In this document: positions 26,014 to 32,479 of the stretch, in pieces
Position numbering within the stretch: position 1 is the first letter of the stretch
How the letters are laid out: each line of letters opens with the position of its first letter
Assembly (NCBI RefSeq): GCF_003382565.3
Contig: NZ_CP086253.1
Location: 496,001 to 560,000 of the forward strand
Length of the DNA stretch: 64,000 nt
DNA from: Pectobacterium aquaticum
Lineage (GTDB): Bacteria; Pseudomonadota; Gammaproteobacteria; Enterobacterales; Enterobacteriaceae
Direction: 5' to 3'
Made by a program: the position numbers and the translations under genes
The notes under the pieces: model-generated
Told to the model about the DNA's origin: nothing
Seen by the model: the letters and a program-made list of their open reading frames with translations, nothing else
Databases searched by the model: none

Positions 26014-26904
26014 ATGGCTAAGTTAAACAAGAATCTTGTGACGTTGGCGCGGGATGGTGGCGGTAGTTTTAAAACACTTAATGACCGCATGAAAATAGCC
26101 GATCGTTTTGCAGAACGATTAAAACGTTTGAATGTGCAAATCAGGGATGCGAAGCATATTAAGCCTCGTCATATTGAAATGTATATAAGAAGCCGTCAGG
26201 AAGAGAAAATTTCAATCAGAACGTTGCAAAATGAAATGTCAGCAATACGATCTATCCTCCGTGCAGCGGGTAAAACTATTATGGCTGACCCTGAGAATGA
26301 GAATTTGAGTAATAAAGCACTGGGCATTTCTGGTGCGAGTCGTGACGGTTCAAAAGTTGCGATCCCAGATAGTGTATATCAGAGCATTTTAGATAACGTG
26401 AGTGCTGCTGATAAAGGTGCAGCTGCTGCCATGGAGTTATCTCGTCTTCTTGGCTTACGGACAGAGGAAGCTATTCAGTCTGTTAAATCTCTTAAAACAT
26501 GGCAGAAGGCTTTGCAGAATGGTGATGAGAAAGTTAGAATTGTTTATGGCACGAAAGGAGGGCGGCCCAGAGATACGACAATTATTGAACGTGAGAAGCT
26601 AATCAATGCAGTGAATAATGCATTACATATTACGAGCGAAAATAACGGTCGATTGATTAACCGTCCTGCTTTGCATTTAGCAATTGAACGGTATCGTAAT
26701 ATTGTTAGGGAAGCGGGGCTTGTCGGAAAATATGCACCTCATAGCCTTAGGTATTCCTATACCCAAGATGCAACAAAGCTACATCTTAAAAATGGATTTA
26801 GTAAAGATGAGTCTGATGCATTAGCTTCCATGGATTTGGGGCACGGTGATGGTCGAGGCCGCTATGTTGCACGTGTTTATAATAAAGTTGATCCTTCTCA
26901 GTGA
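26014..26904 (+). CDS. tyrosine recombinase (integrase-domain protein)
   Basis: A 296-residue protein; the ATG at 26014 has GGAG seven bases upstream. The N-terminal 100 residues look like a SAM-like core-binding domain ('RTLQNEMSAIRSILRAAG'). The catalytic domain shows Arg in 'LLGLRTEEAI', Lys in 'GTKGGRPRD', HSLR, His in 'DLGHGDG' and the Tyr nucleophile in 'YVARVYNK', the complete tyrosine recombinase set. It is distinct from the ICE integrase at 43124. It lies between the two copies of the 183-base repeat and converges with a winged-helix regulator. It may act on the ICE itself or on a nested unit. Confidence 0.78.
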   Translation: MAKLNKNLVTLARDGGGSFKTLNDRMKIADRFAERLKRLNVQIRDAKHIKPRHIEMYIRSRQEEKISIRTLQNEMSAIRSILRAAGKTIMADPENENLSNKALGISGASRDGSKVAIPDSVYQSILDNVSAADKGAAAAMELSRLLGLRTEEAIQSVKSLKTWQKALQNGDEKVRIVYGTKGGRPRDTTIIEREKLINAVNNALHITSENNGRLINRPALHLAIERYRNIVREAGLVGKYAPHSLRYSYTQDATKLHLKNGFSKDESDALASMDLGHGDGRGRYVARVYNKVDPSQ

Positions 26905-26911
26905 GAGAATT

Positions 26912-27202
26912 TCAAGAAGAATTTTTGGCGGTTTCATTGTAAATCGTCAACGCTGCCAATCTTCCTTGTTCTGTTAATGCATAGGACAGTTTTAATTTTT
27001 CGTCTCTATACTGTTCAACAAAACCATTTTTATGTAGTGTATGACAGGATGTTCTTAAATGATTTGGATATAATGTCGCACTACGATTTCTACTTATCAT
27101 AGAGAATAAGGCCGTAGCTGTTACAAAATGTTGGTGGCCTTTTTTCTGCTCAATTGCATACAGTAGAAACAAGACATCACGTTGATTTCTTGAAATACGC
27201 AT
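26912..27202 (-). CDS. small winged-helix regulator
   Basis: A 96-residue protein with winged-helix features: helix 'NQRDVLFLLYAIEQKKG', a turn, recognition-like helix 'YPNHLRTSCHTLHKNGFVEQ' and a wing 'KLKLSYALTEQGR'. It converges with the recombinase gene (seven-base gap). Upstream (27217-27286) are two copies of a near-perfect 19-base palindrome bracketing a promoter-like pair, TTGAAC and TATTTAAT on the minus strand, so it is very likely autoregulated. It might also control the accessory operon that diverges from the same region. The ATG follows AAGAGGGGGGAAG, a strong ribosome-binding site. Confidence 0.7.
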   Translation of the reverse strand: MRISRNQRDVLFLLYAIEQKKGHQHFVTATALFSMISRNRSATLYPNHLRTSCHTLHKNGFVEQYRDEKLKLSYALTEQGRLAALTIYNETAKNSS

Positions 27203-27216
27203 ACTTCCCCCCTCTT

Positions 27217-27286
27217 ATTCGTATCAGATACGATTAAATATTCTTCCCGCAAACAGTTCAATGCTTTATTCGTATCTGATACGAAT
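27217..27286. promoter_or_regulatory. two 19-bp palindromic operators and divergent promoter region
   Basis: ATTCGTATC-A-GATACGATT (27217-27235) and ATTCGTATC-T-GATACGAAT (27268-27286), 51 bases apart. A minus-strand promoter (-35 at 27256-27261, -10 within 27233-27240) lies between them, so bound regulator would block it. Confidence 0.75.
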
Positions 27287-27293
27287 AATTTAA

Positions 27294-27321
27294 TTGGCTC
27301 AGGGATAGTTGAGAATATATT
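27294..27321 (+). promoter_or_regulatory. possible promoter of accessory operon
   Basis: TTGGCT (27294) and TATATT (27316) with 16 bases between, directly downstream of the second palindrome. A transcript from here would begin just ahead of repeat copy B, which would form its 5' leader. Motif reading only. Confidence 0.35.
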
Positions 27322-27364
27322 GAATTTAATTCCATCTTTAAGTATGTTGAGCGGGCTAACCTGT

Positions 27365-27548
27365 CGTCTCTGACGACCACCAATGATCTAGTGGCTCGTG
27401 AGGATCGCCTTCGGGTAGTCACAAAAGAACACTTCTGTAGCCTGCAAGGAAGAACACGCTCAGTTGCGTGTGGTAAATCTGCCAGCCTTTGGAAGCAGAT
27501 ATCACCAGGTAGTTTAAACGACGTTGCGAGCGTGGTGATGAAGGTCCG
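27365..27548 (+). ncRNA. structured RNA candidate, copy B of direct repeat
   Basis: Near copy of 25100-25282. The first hairpin reads CGTC-TCT-GACG in place of CGTCC-ACTC-GGACG, and the second stem reads GTGGCT/AGTCAC in place of CAGCC/GGCTG, keeping pairs despite base changes. The 120 bases from CTTCTGTAGCC to the end are almost identical. It ends about 20 bases before the first accessory leader, so it probably forms the operon's 5' leader RNA. Confidence 0.55.
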
Positions 27549-27570
27549 ATTTTACTAACCATCAATCAAT

Positions 27571-27639
27571 CCCTCCGGGAAGCTACTTCCCGATTGCAGG
27601 GGTGTGGTTTTCCAAATATTTTATTTTGGAGCAACCACA
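27571..27639 (+). promoter_or_regulatory. leader 1 of accessory operon
   Basis: Hairpin CGGGAAG-CTA-CTTCCCG (27576-27592), then GTGGTT (27604) pairing with AACCAC (27633-27638), with inner TCCAAA/TTTGGA enclosing the TTGGAG ribosome-binding site. Confidence 0.6.
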
Positions 27640-27915
27640 ATGAACTCTTCTACTGCCTATCGTGATGGATACTGTGCAGGTCAGTTGTTGCTTTCACTGA
27701 AGAAAAAAGTGAAAACGCGGCAGCATGTTTATAAGACCTACAGTTTCCTTCAGCTGTTACTCATCTGGGGAAGTGCTGTCATCGTCTTCTGCTTTTTTTA
27801 TTTGAGCAGACTCGGCGGTTTTCAGCATAAGCCTCAGCAAGATGAACCGATGGATACTGCTGTTGAACCTGTTACGGTTTCGACAGAACAAGCATATCCG
27901 GAAGACTCTTTCTAA
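27640..27915 (+). CDS. small membrane protein, first gene of accessory operon
   Basis: A 91-residue protein from the ATG at 27640. One membrane helix (about residues 35-55), a basic N-terminus ('LKKKVKTRQHVYKTY') and an acidic, Pro/Thr-rich C-terminus are visible. It is the first gene after structured repeat copy B. No family recognised; proteins of this form at the head of ICE cargo operons are common but uncharacterised. Confidence 0.5.
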   Translation: MNSSTAYRDGYCAGQLLLSLKKKVKTRQHVYKTYSFLQLLLIWGSAVIVFCFFYLSRLGGFQHKPQQDEPMDTAVEPVTVSTEQAYPEDSF

Positions 27916-27930
27916 CACCGACTTTAAGCC

Positions 27931-27997
27931 AGCAACCCAACGGGAAAAATATCTTCCCGTCTGGGTGGATGTTCTCCCGTTTTATCAGGAGAACATC
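27931..27997 (+). promoter_or_regulatory. leader 2 of accessory operon
   Basis: Stem ACCCA+ACGGGAA with TTCCCGT+TGGGT (27935-27966), then GATGTTCTCC (27968-27977) perfectly complementary to GGAGAACATC (27988-27997). The Shine-Dalgarno GGAGA is in the 3' arm and the ATG follows immediately. Confidence 0.75.
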
Positions 27998-28321
27998 ATG
28001 CAAATGGTCTTACGTCGTACGAGTAATTTTACTGAGCGTCTGTCTGCGTTGCTGAAGAAAAACACACAGCGTAACGATGCATTTATTGGTGAGTGGATAC
28101 CTAATCGCTCTGGACATATGAGATTCCGTGCGCTGGTTTTTCGAAGCGATTCGGAATGGATCTATCAAATAGAAAGTTGTACCGGGTGGTTAGGCTCAGA
28201 ATCTTACCAGTTCGACTCTCATGCCTGCGCCGATAATACGTTTCCACAGCGTCACGAGGCAATCAAGGTTGCGCAGCTGCTAGCAAAACAGTTAGCAACT
28301 CTGCGTTACCGCTTCCAGTGA
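27998..28321 (+). CDS. hypothetical accessory-operon protein
   Basis: A 107-residue protein whose ATG abuts a ten-pair hairpin that includes its ribosome-binding site. The sequence is soluble, with a beta-rich middle ('FRALVFRSDSEWIYQIESC') and a C-terminal helix. It is not recognised as a known family. The in-frame upstream start at 27842 would overlap the previous gene and ignore the leader, so I reject it. Confidence 0.5.
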   Translation: MQMVLRRTSNFTERLSALLKKNTQRNDAFIGEWIPNRSGHMRFRALVFRSDSEWIYQIESCTGWLGSESYQFDSHACADNTFPQRHEAIKVAQLLAKQLATLRYRFQ

Positions 28322-28324
28322 CTT

Positions 28325-28400
28325 AGAACACCCACACGGGGATTTATCCCCACGTGGAGATAAATCCCTTTTCGTTTTGAACCGAAAAAAGGATTTATCG
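28325..28400 (+). promoter_or_regulatory. leader 3 of accessory operon
   Basis: Hairpin GGGGATTTATCCCC (28338-28351) inside CCAC/GTGG, then GATAAATCC (28359-28367) complementary to GGATTTATC (28391-28399), with inner TTTTCG/CGAAAA. The first hairpin contains the same GGATTTATCC as the ribosome-binding arm. Confidence 0.75.
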
Positions 28401-28874
28401 ATGCATGATTTCAACACGAAACCTTTCGTCTCGCGCCTTGCCATTCTGCGACGCGATGATGAATTTCTACAACGTTCCACAACAGACCTTATCAGGATTG
28501 TTTCTGATATTGAGTCTGTATTGATGGAAGCGACTGCGTTTATGCGTCTCGGCATCGATACGATAGATTGGGACGATTTGGCGCTGATGACACTTAACCA
28601 GAAAAAGATAGCGTGGGTTGCACGGCAGACCGGTGAAATTATCAACCTGGAACTGCTACCGCGTAACTTTTTTGACAATTACTTCGCAGATATTCTTGAA
28701 CTCGGCCTTTCTGTTAATGCTGCTTTGTGGCAGCGCTATTTTAATAAAGGCCTGAAGGATGCTGCCCGTATTCATGAGGGCCCCAATGCCAGTATTTGGC
28801 TCATTGACTACTACCTCTACACGCTCAGTTTAGATATCGAGCGCAACTGGTATGAAGGCCGGACGTTCTACTAA
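28401..28874 (+). CDS. accessory protein, paralogue 1 of three
   Basis: A 157-residue soluble helical protein. The stretch 'STTDLIRIVSDIESVLMEATAF' matches the N-terminal part of the proteins at 29272 and 29774 ('VVDLLCVISDIEGKLMEIGAF'), and a later 'NLELLPRNFFDNYFADILELG' matches their 'NFIPDNYSHYLNDVISLG'. The three are therefore paralogues. No enzymatic motif is visible. Its leader shares the GATAAATCC arm with those of the other two. Confidence 0.5.
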   Translation: MHDFNTKPFVSRLAILRRDDEFLQRSTTDLIRIVSDIESVLMEATAFMRLGIDTIDWDDLALMTLNQKKIAWVARQTGEIINLELLPRNFFDNYFADILELGLSVNAALWQRYFNKGLKDAARIHEGPNASIWLIDYYLYTLSLDIERNWYEGRTFY

Positions 28875-28890
28875 CCGACTGCCATATCGT

Positions 28891-28975
28891 GACTTAACCC
28901 ATGCGGGATTTATCCCGCTGGGGATAGATCCCTTTCACATTGAAGCATCTCGTACCTTGAACAAGGATAGCCAAA
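28891..28975 (+). promoter_or_regulatory. leader 4 of accessory operon
   Basis: CCCA-GCGGGATTTATCCCGC-GGG hairpin (28898-28922), then GGATAGATCC; the ribosome-binding site AAGGA is in the short stem CCTTG/CAAGG (28955-28966). Less regular than the other leaders: the first two segments still match as complements with one mismatch. Confidence 0.5.
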
Positions 28976-29170
28976 ATGGCTGATGGCATTGTTTTTGTTT
29001 ACCCGGATAACAGTTGGTTTTTTGCTAATGAGGTACCGTCTTGGTTGGGAGATGATCGTATCACCTTGTATCCGGGCGACATCGAATATGCAGAGGAATA
29101 CCAGCTTGTTGTTAGCGATAGCTTAACGTATGACCAGTTAGCAGAACGACTGGTTCAAAAAGGTCTTTAG
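28976..29170 (+). CDS. hypothetical 64-residue protein
   Basis: A short acidic soluble protein with several aromatic residues ('FVYPDNSWFFANEVPSWLGDD') and a C-terminal helix. The start follows AAGGA. It lies between two paralogous genes. Family not recognised. Confidence 0.45.
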   Translation: MADGIVFVYPDNSWFFANEVPSWLGDDRITLYPGDIEYAEEYQLVVSDSLTYDQLAERLVQKGL

Positions 29171-29199
29171 CGCCAGGCGTGATGAGATTTATTTTCAAC

Positions 29200-29271
29200 T
29201 TAACCCATACGGGGATTTTTCCCCTGAGGGGGATAAATCCCTTTTCAAATTGAAAAAAGGATTTATCCATT
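29200..29271 (+). promoter_or_regulatory. leader 5 of accessory operon
   Basis: GGGG-ATTTTT-CCCC hairpin (29211-29224), then GGATAAATCC (29231-29240) perfectly complementary to GGATTTATCC (29259-29268), with inner TTTTCAA/TTGAAAA. The ribosome-binding AAAAGGA lies in the 3' arm. Confidence 0.8.
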
Positions 29272-29676
29272 ATGAATACTTTACTTAACCGTCTTGCTCG
29301 TAATCGTCATTCTGTCGTTGACCTGCTGTGTGTGATTTCTGACATAGAAGGAAAATTGATGGAGATTGGTGCATTCGAGGCAATTCGGATCAACTGTTCT
29401 CCTGATGAGGATGGTTTTACGGACAATGACTATCAGATTTTCGAAATCGCAGAATGTCTTGGCGAAACCGTTGGGCTGAATTTTATCCCTGATAATTACA
29501 GTCATTATTTGAATGATGTGATTTCACTGGGAAACAAAGTTGCCCAGGGTTTTTGGGATAAGGCCTTTCAGAATGGCGTCCAGGAGGGTAAGCATACCTG
29601 CTGGGAATTCTCTTCCTGCCTGGATGGCGATAGCGATTTTGATGGTTACATTGAGCGGCTCGGTCGAGCACATTGA
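29272..29676 (+). CDS. accessory protein, paralogue 2 of three
   Basis: A 134-residue acidic helical protein, about half identical by eye to the next gene (29774) over the first 100 residues ('MNTLL-RL-RNRHSVV', 'CVISDIEGKLMEIG', 'FEIAECLGETVGLNFIPDNY'). No domain recognised. Its leader is nearly the same as that of paralogue 3, so gene and leader were duplicated together. Confidence 0.5.
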   Translation: MNTLLNRLARNRHSVVDLLCVISDIEGKLMEIGAFEAIRINCSPDEDGFTDNDYQIFEIAECLGETVGLNFIPDNYSHYLNDVISLGNKVAQGFWDKAFQNGVQEGKHTCWEFSSCLDGDSDFDGYIERLGRAH

Positions 29677-29702
29677 ATACAGTTTTTGATGTATTTTTTG
29701 TT

Positions 29703-29773
29703 ACCTAACCCATACGGGGATTTTTCCCCTAAGGGGGATAAATCCCTTTTCAAATTGAAGAGTGGATTTATCT
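29703..29773 (+). promoter_or_regulatory. leader 6 of accessory operon
   Basis: GGGG-ATTTTT-CCCC hairpin (29716-29729), then GATAAATCC (29737-29745) complementary to GGATTTATC (29764-29772). The inner stem CTTTTCAA/TTGAAGAG keeps pairing through a G-T pair compared with leader 5. Confidence 0.8.
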
Positions 29774-30241
29774 ATGAATACTTTACTTAGTCATCTTTAT
29801 CGTAATCGTCATTCCGTCGTTGAGTTGCTTTGTGTGATTTCTGCGATAGAAGGCAAATTGATGGAGATGGGGACATTCAAACAGTCTGATATCAACTGTC
29901 TACCTGATCATAGTGGCACTATAGGCCATGATTATCTGATTTTCGAAATCGCAGAGTGTCTGGGCAACACCTTTGAGTTGGGCTTTATTCCAGAGAATTA
30001 CAGACATTATTTTGATGATGTGATTTTGCAGGGAAAGAAAGCTGGTAGGGGATTCTGGGACACCTATTTTCACTATGGTGTCACCGACGTTAAGTATACT
30101 CGTTCGGGTTTTTCTGATGAGGCTGCGCACATTAAGTACCTTAGCGAGTCAAAAGTTATAAGACTCATTTTGAGGGACCAATGTGTACGGATTGTTCCCA
30201 ACACTGGCAAGCCTTTGCTTGAAGGTTGTTTGATGCACTGA
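29774..30241 (+). CDS. accessory protein, paralogue 3 of three
   Basis: A 155-residue paralogue of the preceding protein with a longer C-terminal tail ('LILRDQCVRIVPNTGKPLLEG'). The ATG at 29774 directly follows the ribosome-binding hairpin; an earlier in-frame ATG at 29762 lies inside that hairpin. Function unknown. Confidence 0.5.
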   Translation: MNTLLSHLYRNRHSVVELLCVISAIEGKLMEMGTFKQSDINCLPDHSGTIGHDYLIFEIAECLGNTFELGFIPENYRHYFDDVILQGKKAGRGFWDTYFHYGVTDVKYTRSGFSDEAAHIKYLSESKVIRLILRDQCVRIVPNTGKPLLEGCLMH

Positions 30242-30275
30242 CAGCCTGTTTTACGTTAATTATCGATCTACGATA

Positions 30276-30347
30276 ATTTTACCTTTCCCCCACGTGGCAA
30301 TGCTTTTCGCCACGTGGGGGAAAGCATTCGCCCGTAAAAGGTCTTTT
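30276..30347 (+). promoter_or_regulatory. leader 7 of accessory operon
   Basis: A 16-pair perfect stem, CTTTCCCCCACGTGGC (30283-30298) with its complement (30309-30324). Its loop AATGCTTT is complementary to AAAGCATT just after the stem (30321-30328), giving an alternative fold. The ribosome-binding AAAAGG can pair with ACCTTT at the 5' base of the stem. Confidence 0.7.
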
Positions 30348-30824
30348 ATGCGCGAATTAACATCTCCCAACACCACTCTTTATACCGATCGTGAATCACG
30401 TGTCATCAATATCGCATTGGCGCTTCTTGAACGGAGAGTCAGAAAACTGGAAGCCATGACGTCTCCTGAAGTCGTTAAAGCATACTTGCGTCTCAAGCTG
30501 GAGCATATTGAACGAGAAGTCTTTGTCGCTATGTTCCTGAATAACCAAAATCGATTAATTTCCTGTGAATTCCTTTTCGCCGGAACAATTAACAGTGTGG
30601 AGGTTCATCCAGGTGAGGTTGCGCGACAAGCGATTCGATTGAATGCGGCTGCGGTCATCTTTGCCCATAACCACCCGTCGGGGAATGCTGAACCCAGCAA
30701 TGCCGATCGGGAAATCACTGAAAAACTGGTTAACGCACTCTCTCTGATTGAGATTCGTGTACTGGATCACGTCGTAGTAGGCCACGGTGAAATGGTGTCG
30801 TTTGCTGAACGCGGCTGGTTATAA
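30348..30824 (+). CDS. radC: RadC-family JAB-domain protein
   Basis: A 158-residue protein with the RadC/JAB metalloprotease-like motif: 'FAHNHPSGNAEPSNADREIT' (HxHP, S, D) near residue 105 and an upstream Glu in 'GEVARQAI'. This short RadC form is typical of ICEs and prophages, where its function is unresolved despite the historical DNA-repair name. The start at 30348 follows AAAAGGTC; a start at 30294 would lie in the leader hairpin. Flanking genes are unknown cargo of the same operon. Confidence 0.85.
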   Translation: MRELTSPNTTLYTDRESRVINIALALLERRVRKLEAMTSPEVVKAYLRLKLEHIEREVFVAMFLNNQNRLISCEFLFAGTINSVEVHPGEVARQAIRLNAAAVIFAHNHPSGNAEPSNADREITEKLVNALSLIEIRVLDHVVVGHGEMVSFAERGWL

Positions 30825-30839
30825 CCACATAAATACTTT

Positions 30840-30923
30840 CGTCTAATCAGACGTTACCCCACGGGGAGAGTCCTCTCCCGTACGGGATAGCTCCCCCTTT
30901 TTTTATTACCAAAAGGAGAGTTC
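30840..30923 (+). promoter_or_regulatory. leader 8 of accessory operon
   Basis: CGTCT-AATC-AGACG (30840-30853), then ACGGGGAGAG-TC-CTCTCCCGT (30861-30881), then CTCCCCC/TTTT (from 30891) complementary to AAAAGGAG (30911-30918). The first segment GGGGAGAGTCC resembles the ribosome-binding segment AAGGAGAGTTC. Confidence 0.7.
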
Positions 30924-31133
30924 ATGTCTCAAATCACTCAAGAGGTTCCCACTCCGGGCGCTTCATTTACACCAGAGCAGGAAGACGCATTGTGTCAGCT
31001 CATACGTCGTGAATGTTTTCGGCGTGATCGCAATGCACTGCTGAAGCTGCTTGGTTATCTCACGTTGCTGAAAGTCGCCGGTTCTCTGGTGCTTTTAGCT
31101 GTTGTCCTCGCACTTCGCGGATTAACGCATTGA
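30924..31133 (+). CDS. small membrane protein
   Basis: A 69-residue protein with an acidic N-terminus ('TPEQEDALCQLIRRECFRRDRN') and one C-terminal membrane helix (about residues 42-64). The ribosome-binding site AAGGAGAG lies in the leader hairpin. Family not recognised. Confidence 0.5.
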   Translation: MSQITQEVPTPGASFTPEQEDALCQLIRRECFRRDRNALLKLLGYLTLLKVAGSLVLLAVVLALRGLTH

Positions 31134-31144
31134 AAGGAGCAGAT

Positions 31145-31588
31145 ATGCCAACGACTTTACACATACTGATTGTTCTGTTTACAGGGCTGTGGTTCATCGT
31201 GCGCTGGGCGAGCAAATTGTCTGCGCGAGCGCTTGTCTGGCTTTATCAGACCTTGCGACAGCGTTCAGAGCCCATGGAATCGTCAGCTCATCGAATAATT
31301 TATACAGGGAAGTGGCTGCTTGCTGACGATCACCAGTGCTGTGGCCGAGCAATCGTACTGCAACACCGGCACAGCTATAAGCCTGGTGTCGAACTGCTGT
31401 ATTTCGGCGAGGAGGCAGCTGAACCGTTTTACGGCGAACGTTATATGGATAGCGAGGACGAGGCGGTTGATACAGCATTGGCCATGCACCAGAAGTTATT
31501 ACGCAATGTGCGCCAACGACCTAAACCTGAACGGATGCCCGCTGTCGTGACTATTTCGTCAGCTGCTCAGAATGATGAAGCAGCATGA
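31145..31588 (+). CDS. membrane-anchored hypothetical protein
   Basis: A 147-residue protein; ATG at 31145 after AAGGAGCAGAT. One N-terminal membrane helix (residues 3-21), then a basic stretch and a soluble domain. It has no hairpin leader and follows the previous gene by 11 bases, so it is probably co-translated. It overlaps the next gene by four bases. Function unknown. Confidence 0.5.
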   Translation: MPTTLHILIVLFTGLWFIVRWASKLSARALVWLYQTLRQRSEPMESSAHRIIYTGKWLLADDHQCCGRAIVLQHRHSYKPGVELLYFGEEAAEPFYGERYMDSEDEAVDTALAMHQKLLRNVRQRPKPERMPAVVTISSAAQNDEAA

Positions 31589-31857
31589 TTGGGCGGCCGC
31601 AATCCTCTCCGGCTGTTGCCATTGATGACAGCGCCTGGGAAAGACTCGTCGCGTTTACGCCCGAGCCGGCATGTGAGACTGAACGGCTGCATCGTCTGAT
31701 TCGCCATGCATTAAAAGCACTGGCTGCGAGTACTCGCTCAGAAATAGCAACCGGCTACTTTTGTTTACCTGGTGACGGCAATGAATCGACATCGTTGTGG
31801 CAGCAATTTTATCTGCGCTATGAGAATGATGTTGTTCATATCAGCCTGACTGACTAA
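31585..31857 (+). CDS. hypothetical 90-residue protein
   Basis: A soluble protein starting in the stop region of the previous gene (ATGA overlap), so probably translationally coupled. No recognised motif. A helical N-terminal half is followed by a beta-like C-terminus ('QQFYLRYENDVVHISLTD'). Confidence 0.45.
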   Translation: MIGRPQSSPAVAIDDSAWERLVAFTPEPACETERLHRLIRHALKALAASTRSEIATGYFCLPGDGNESTSLWQQFYLRYENDVVHISLTD

Positions 31858-31870
31858 CTCAGCATATTAC

Positions 31871-31929
31871 TAACCCTGACGGGGACACCCGCAGGGGTGG
31901 ACCCGTCTTCTTTTATCGGAGTCCATACC
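31871..31929 (+). promoter_or_regulatory. leader 9 of accessory operon
   Basis: CCCTG/CAGGG hairpin (31874-31896) overlaps an alternative CACCC-GCA-GGGGTG hairpin. The latter's 3' arm overlaps GGTGGAC, which pairs with GTCCA...ACC around the GGAG ribosome-binding site (31917-31929). Three mutually exclusive stems. Confidence 0.7.
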
Positions 31930-32415
31930 ATGAGCTTACTGACCACTAATGAACACCAAGAATCGGCCCTGGCCACGCAAGGCGCAATGAAGTCTCTGAC
32001 GCGAGAGCCTGGTGTTATTGAGCGTACACGCAGTCATTTTTATAGCTGGTTGCAGGCTGAGTTTGATCGCCATTACAACACGATTCGTGACGGAGGCTAT
32101 CGTCGATTTCTTGAGGATCAACATCCGACAGAGCTGGAGCGTTTTGATGCAGCCTATGAAGCATTGCGACGAGAAGAGTTTAGTCGTTTTGCAGAGCTTC
32201 AGACGTTGGGGTTATTTTTACATACCCAGGTAGCAGAGAAAGAGGCGTTGTTTCGCCGCCGGCGTAACCGGTTCCTGATGGCCATGTCGGCAACGGGGAT
32301 AATCACATCCTCTGTCATTTGGGCTTATCTTCACCACGAGCAGTTTGTGCAGTTGTGCCAGCAGGCTGTTATTGCGGGTCATGCGATTTTGCAACTGTTC
32401 ACCACTGTACTCTGA
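31930..32415 (+). CDS. hypothetical protein with C-terminal membrane helix
   Basis: A 161-residue protein; ATG at 31930 just after the leader hairpin. Mostly helical and charged to residue 110, then a hydrophobic segment (about 116-135, 'FLMAMSATGIITSSVIWAYL') and a second weak one at the end. No family recognised. The N-terminal 100 residues resemble a helical coiled coil. Confidence 0.5.
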   Translation: MSLLTTNEHQESALATQGAMKSLTREPGVIERTRSHFYSWLQAEFDRHYNTIRDGGYRRFLEDQHPTELERFDAAYEALRREEFSRFAELQTLGLFLHTQVAEKEALFRRRRNRFLMAMSATGIITSSVIWAYLHHEQFVQLCQQAVIAGHAILQLFTTVL

Positions 32416-32424
32416 TTTTTGATT

Positions 32425-32479
32425 TTTCCTGAGGGAGCCATCCCTCAGGGGATGGTCCCGATTTTTGATGGAGACCATA
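32425..32479 (+). promoter_or_regulatory. leader 10 of accessory operon
   Basis: Three overlapping stems: CCTGAGGGA/TCCCTCAGG (32428-32449), CCATCCC/GGGATGG (32438-32455), and ATGGTCC (32452) with GGAGACCAT (32470-32478) carrying the ribosome-binding site. The first segment GGGAGCCAT resembles the last, GGAGACCAT. This is the clearest switch-like layout in the set. Confidence 0.8.

Noticed and set aside
25100..27548. The pair of direct repeats considered as insertion-sequence ends
   Set aside because: They are direct, not inverted, no transposase lies between them, and their differences preserve RNA pairing.
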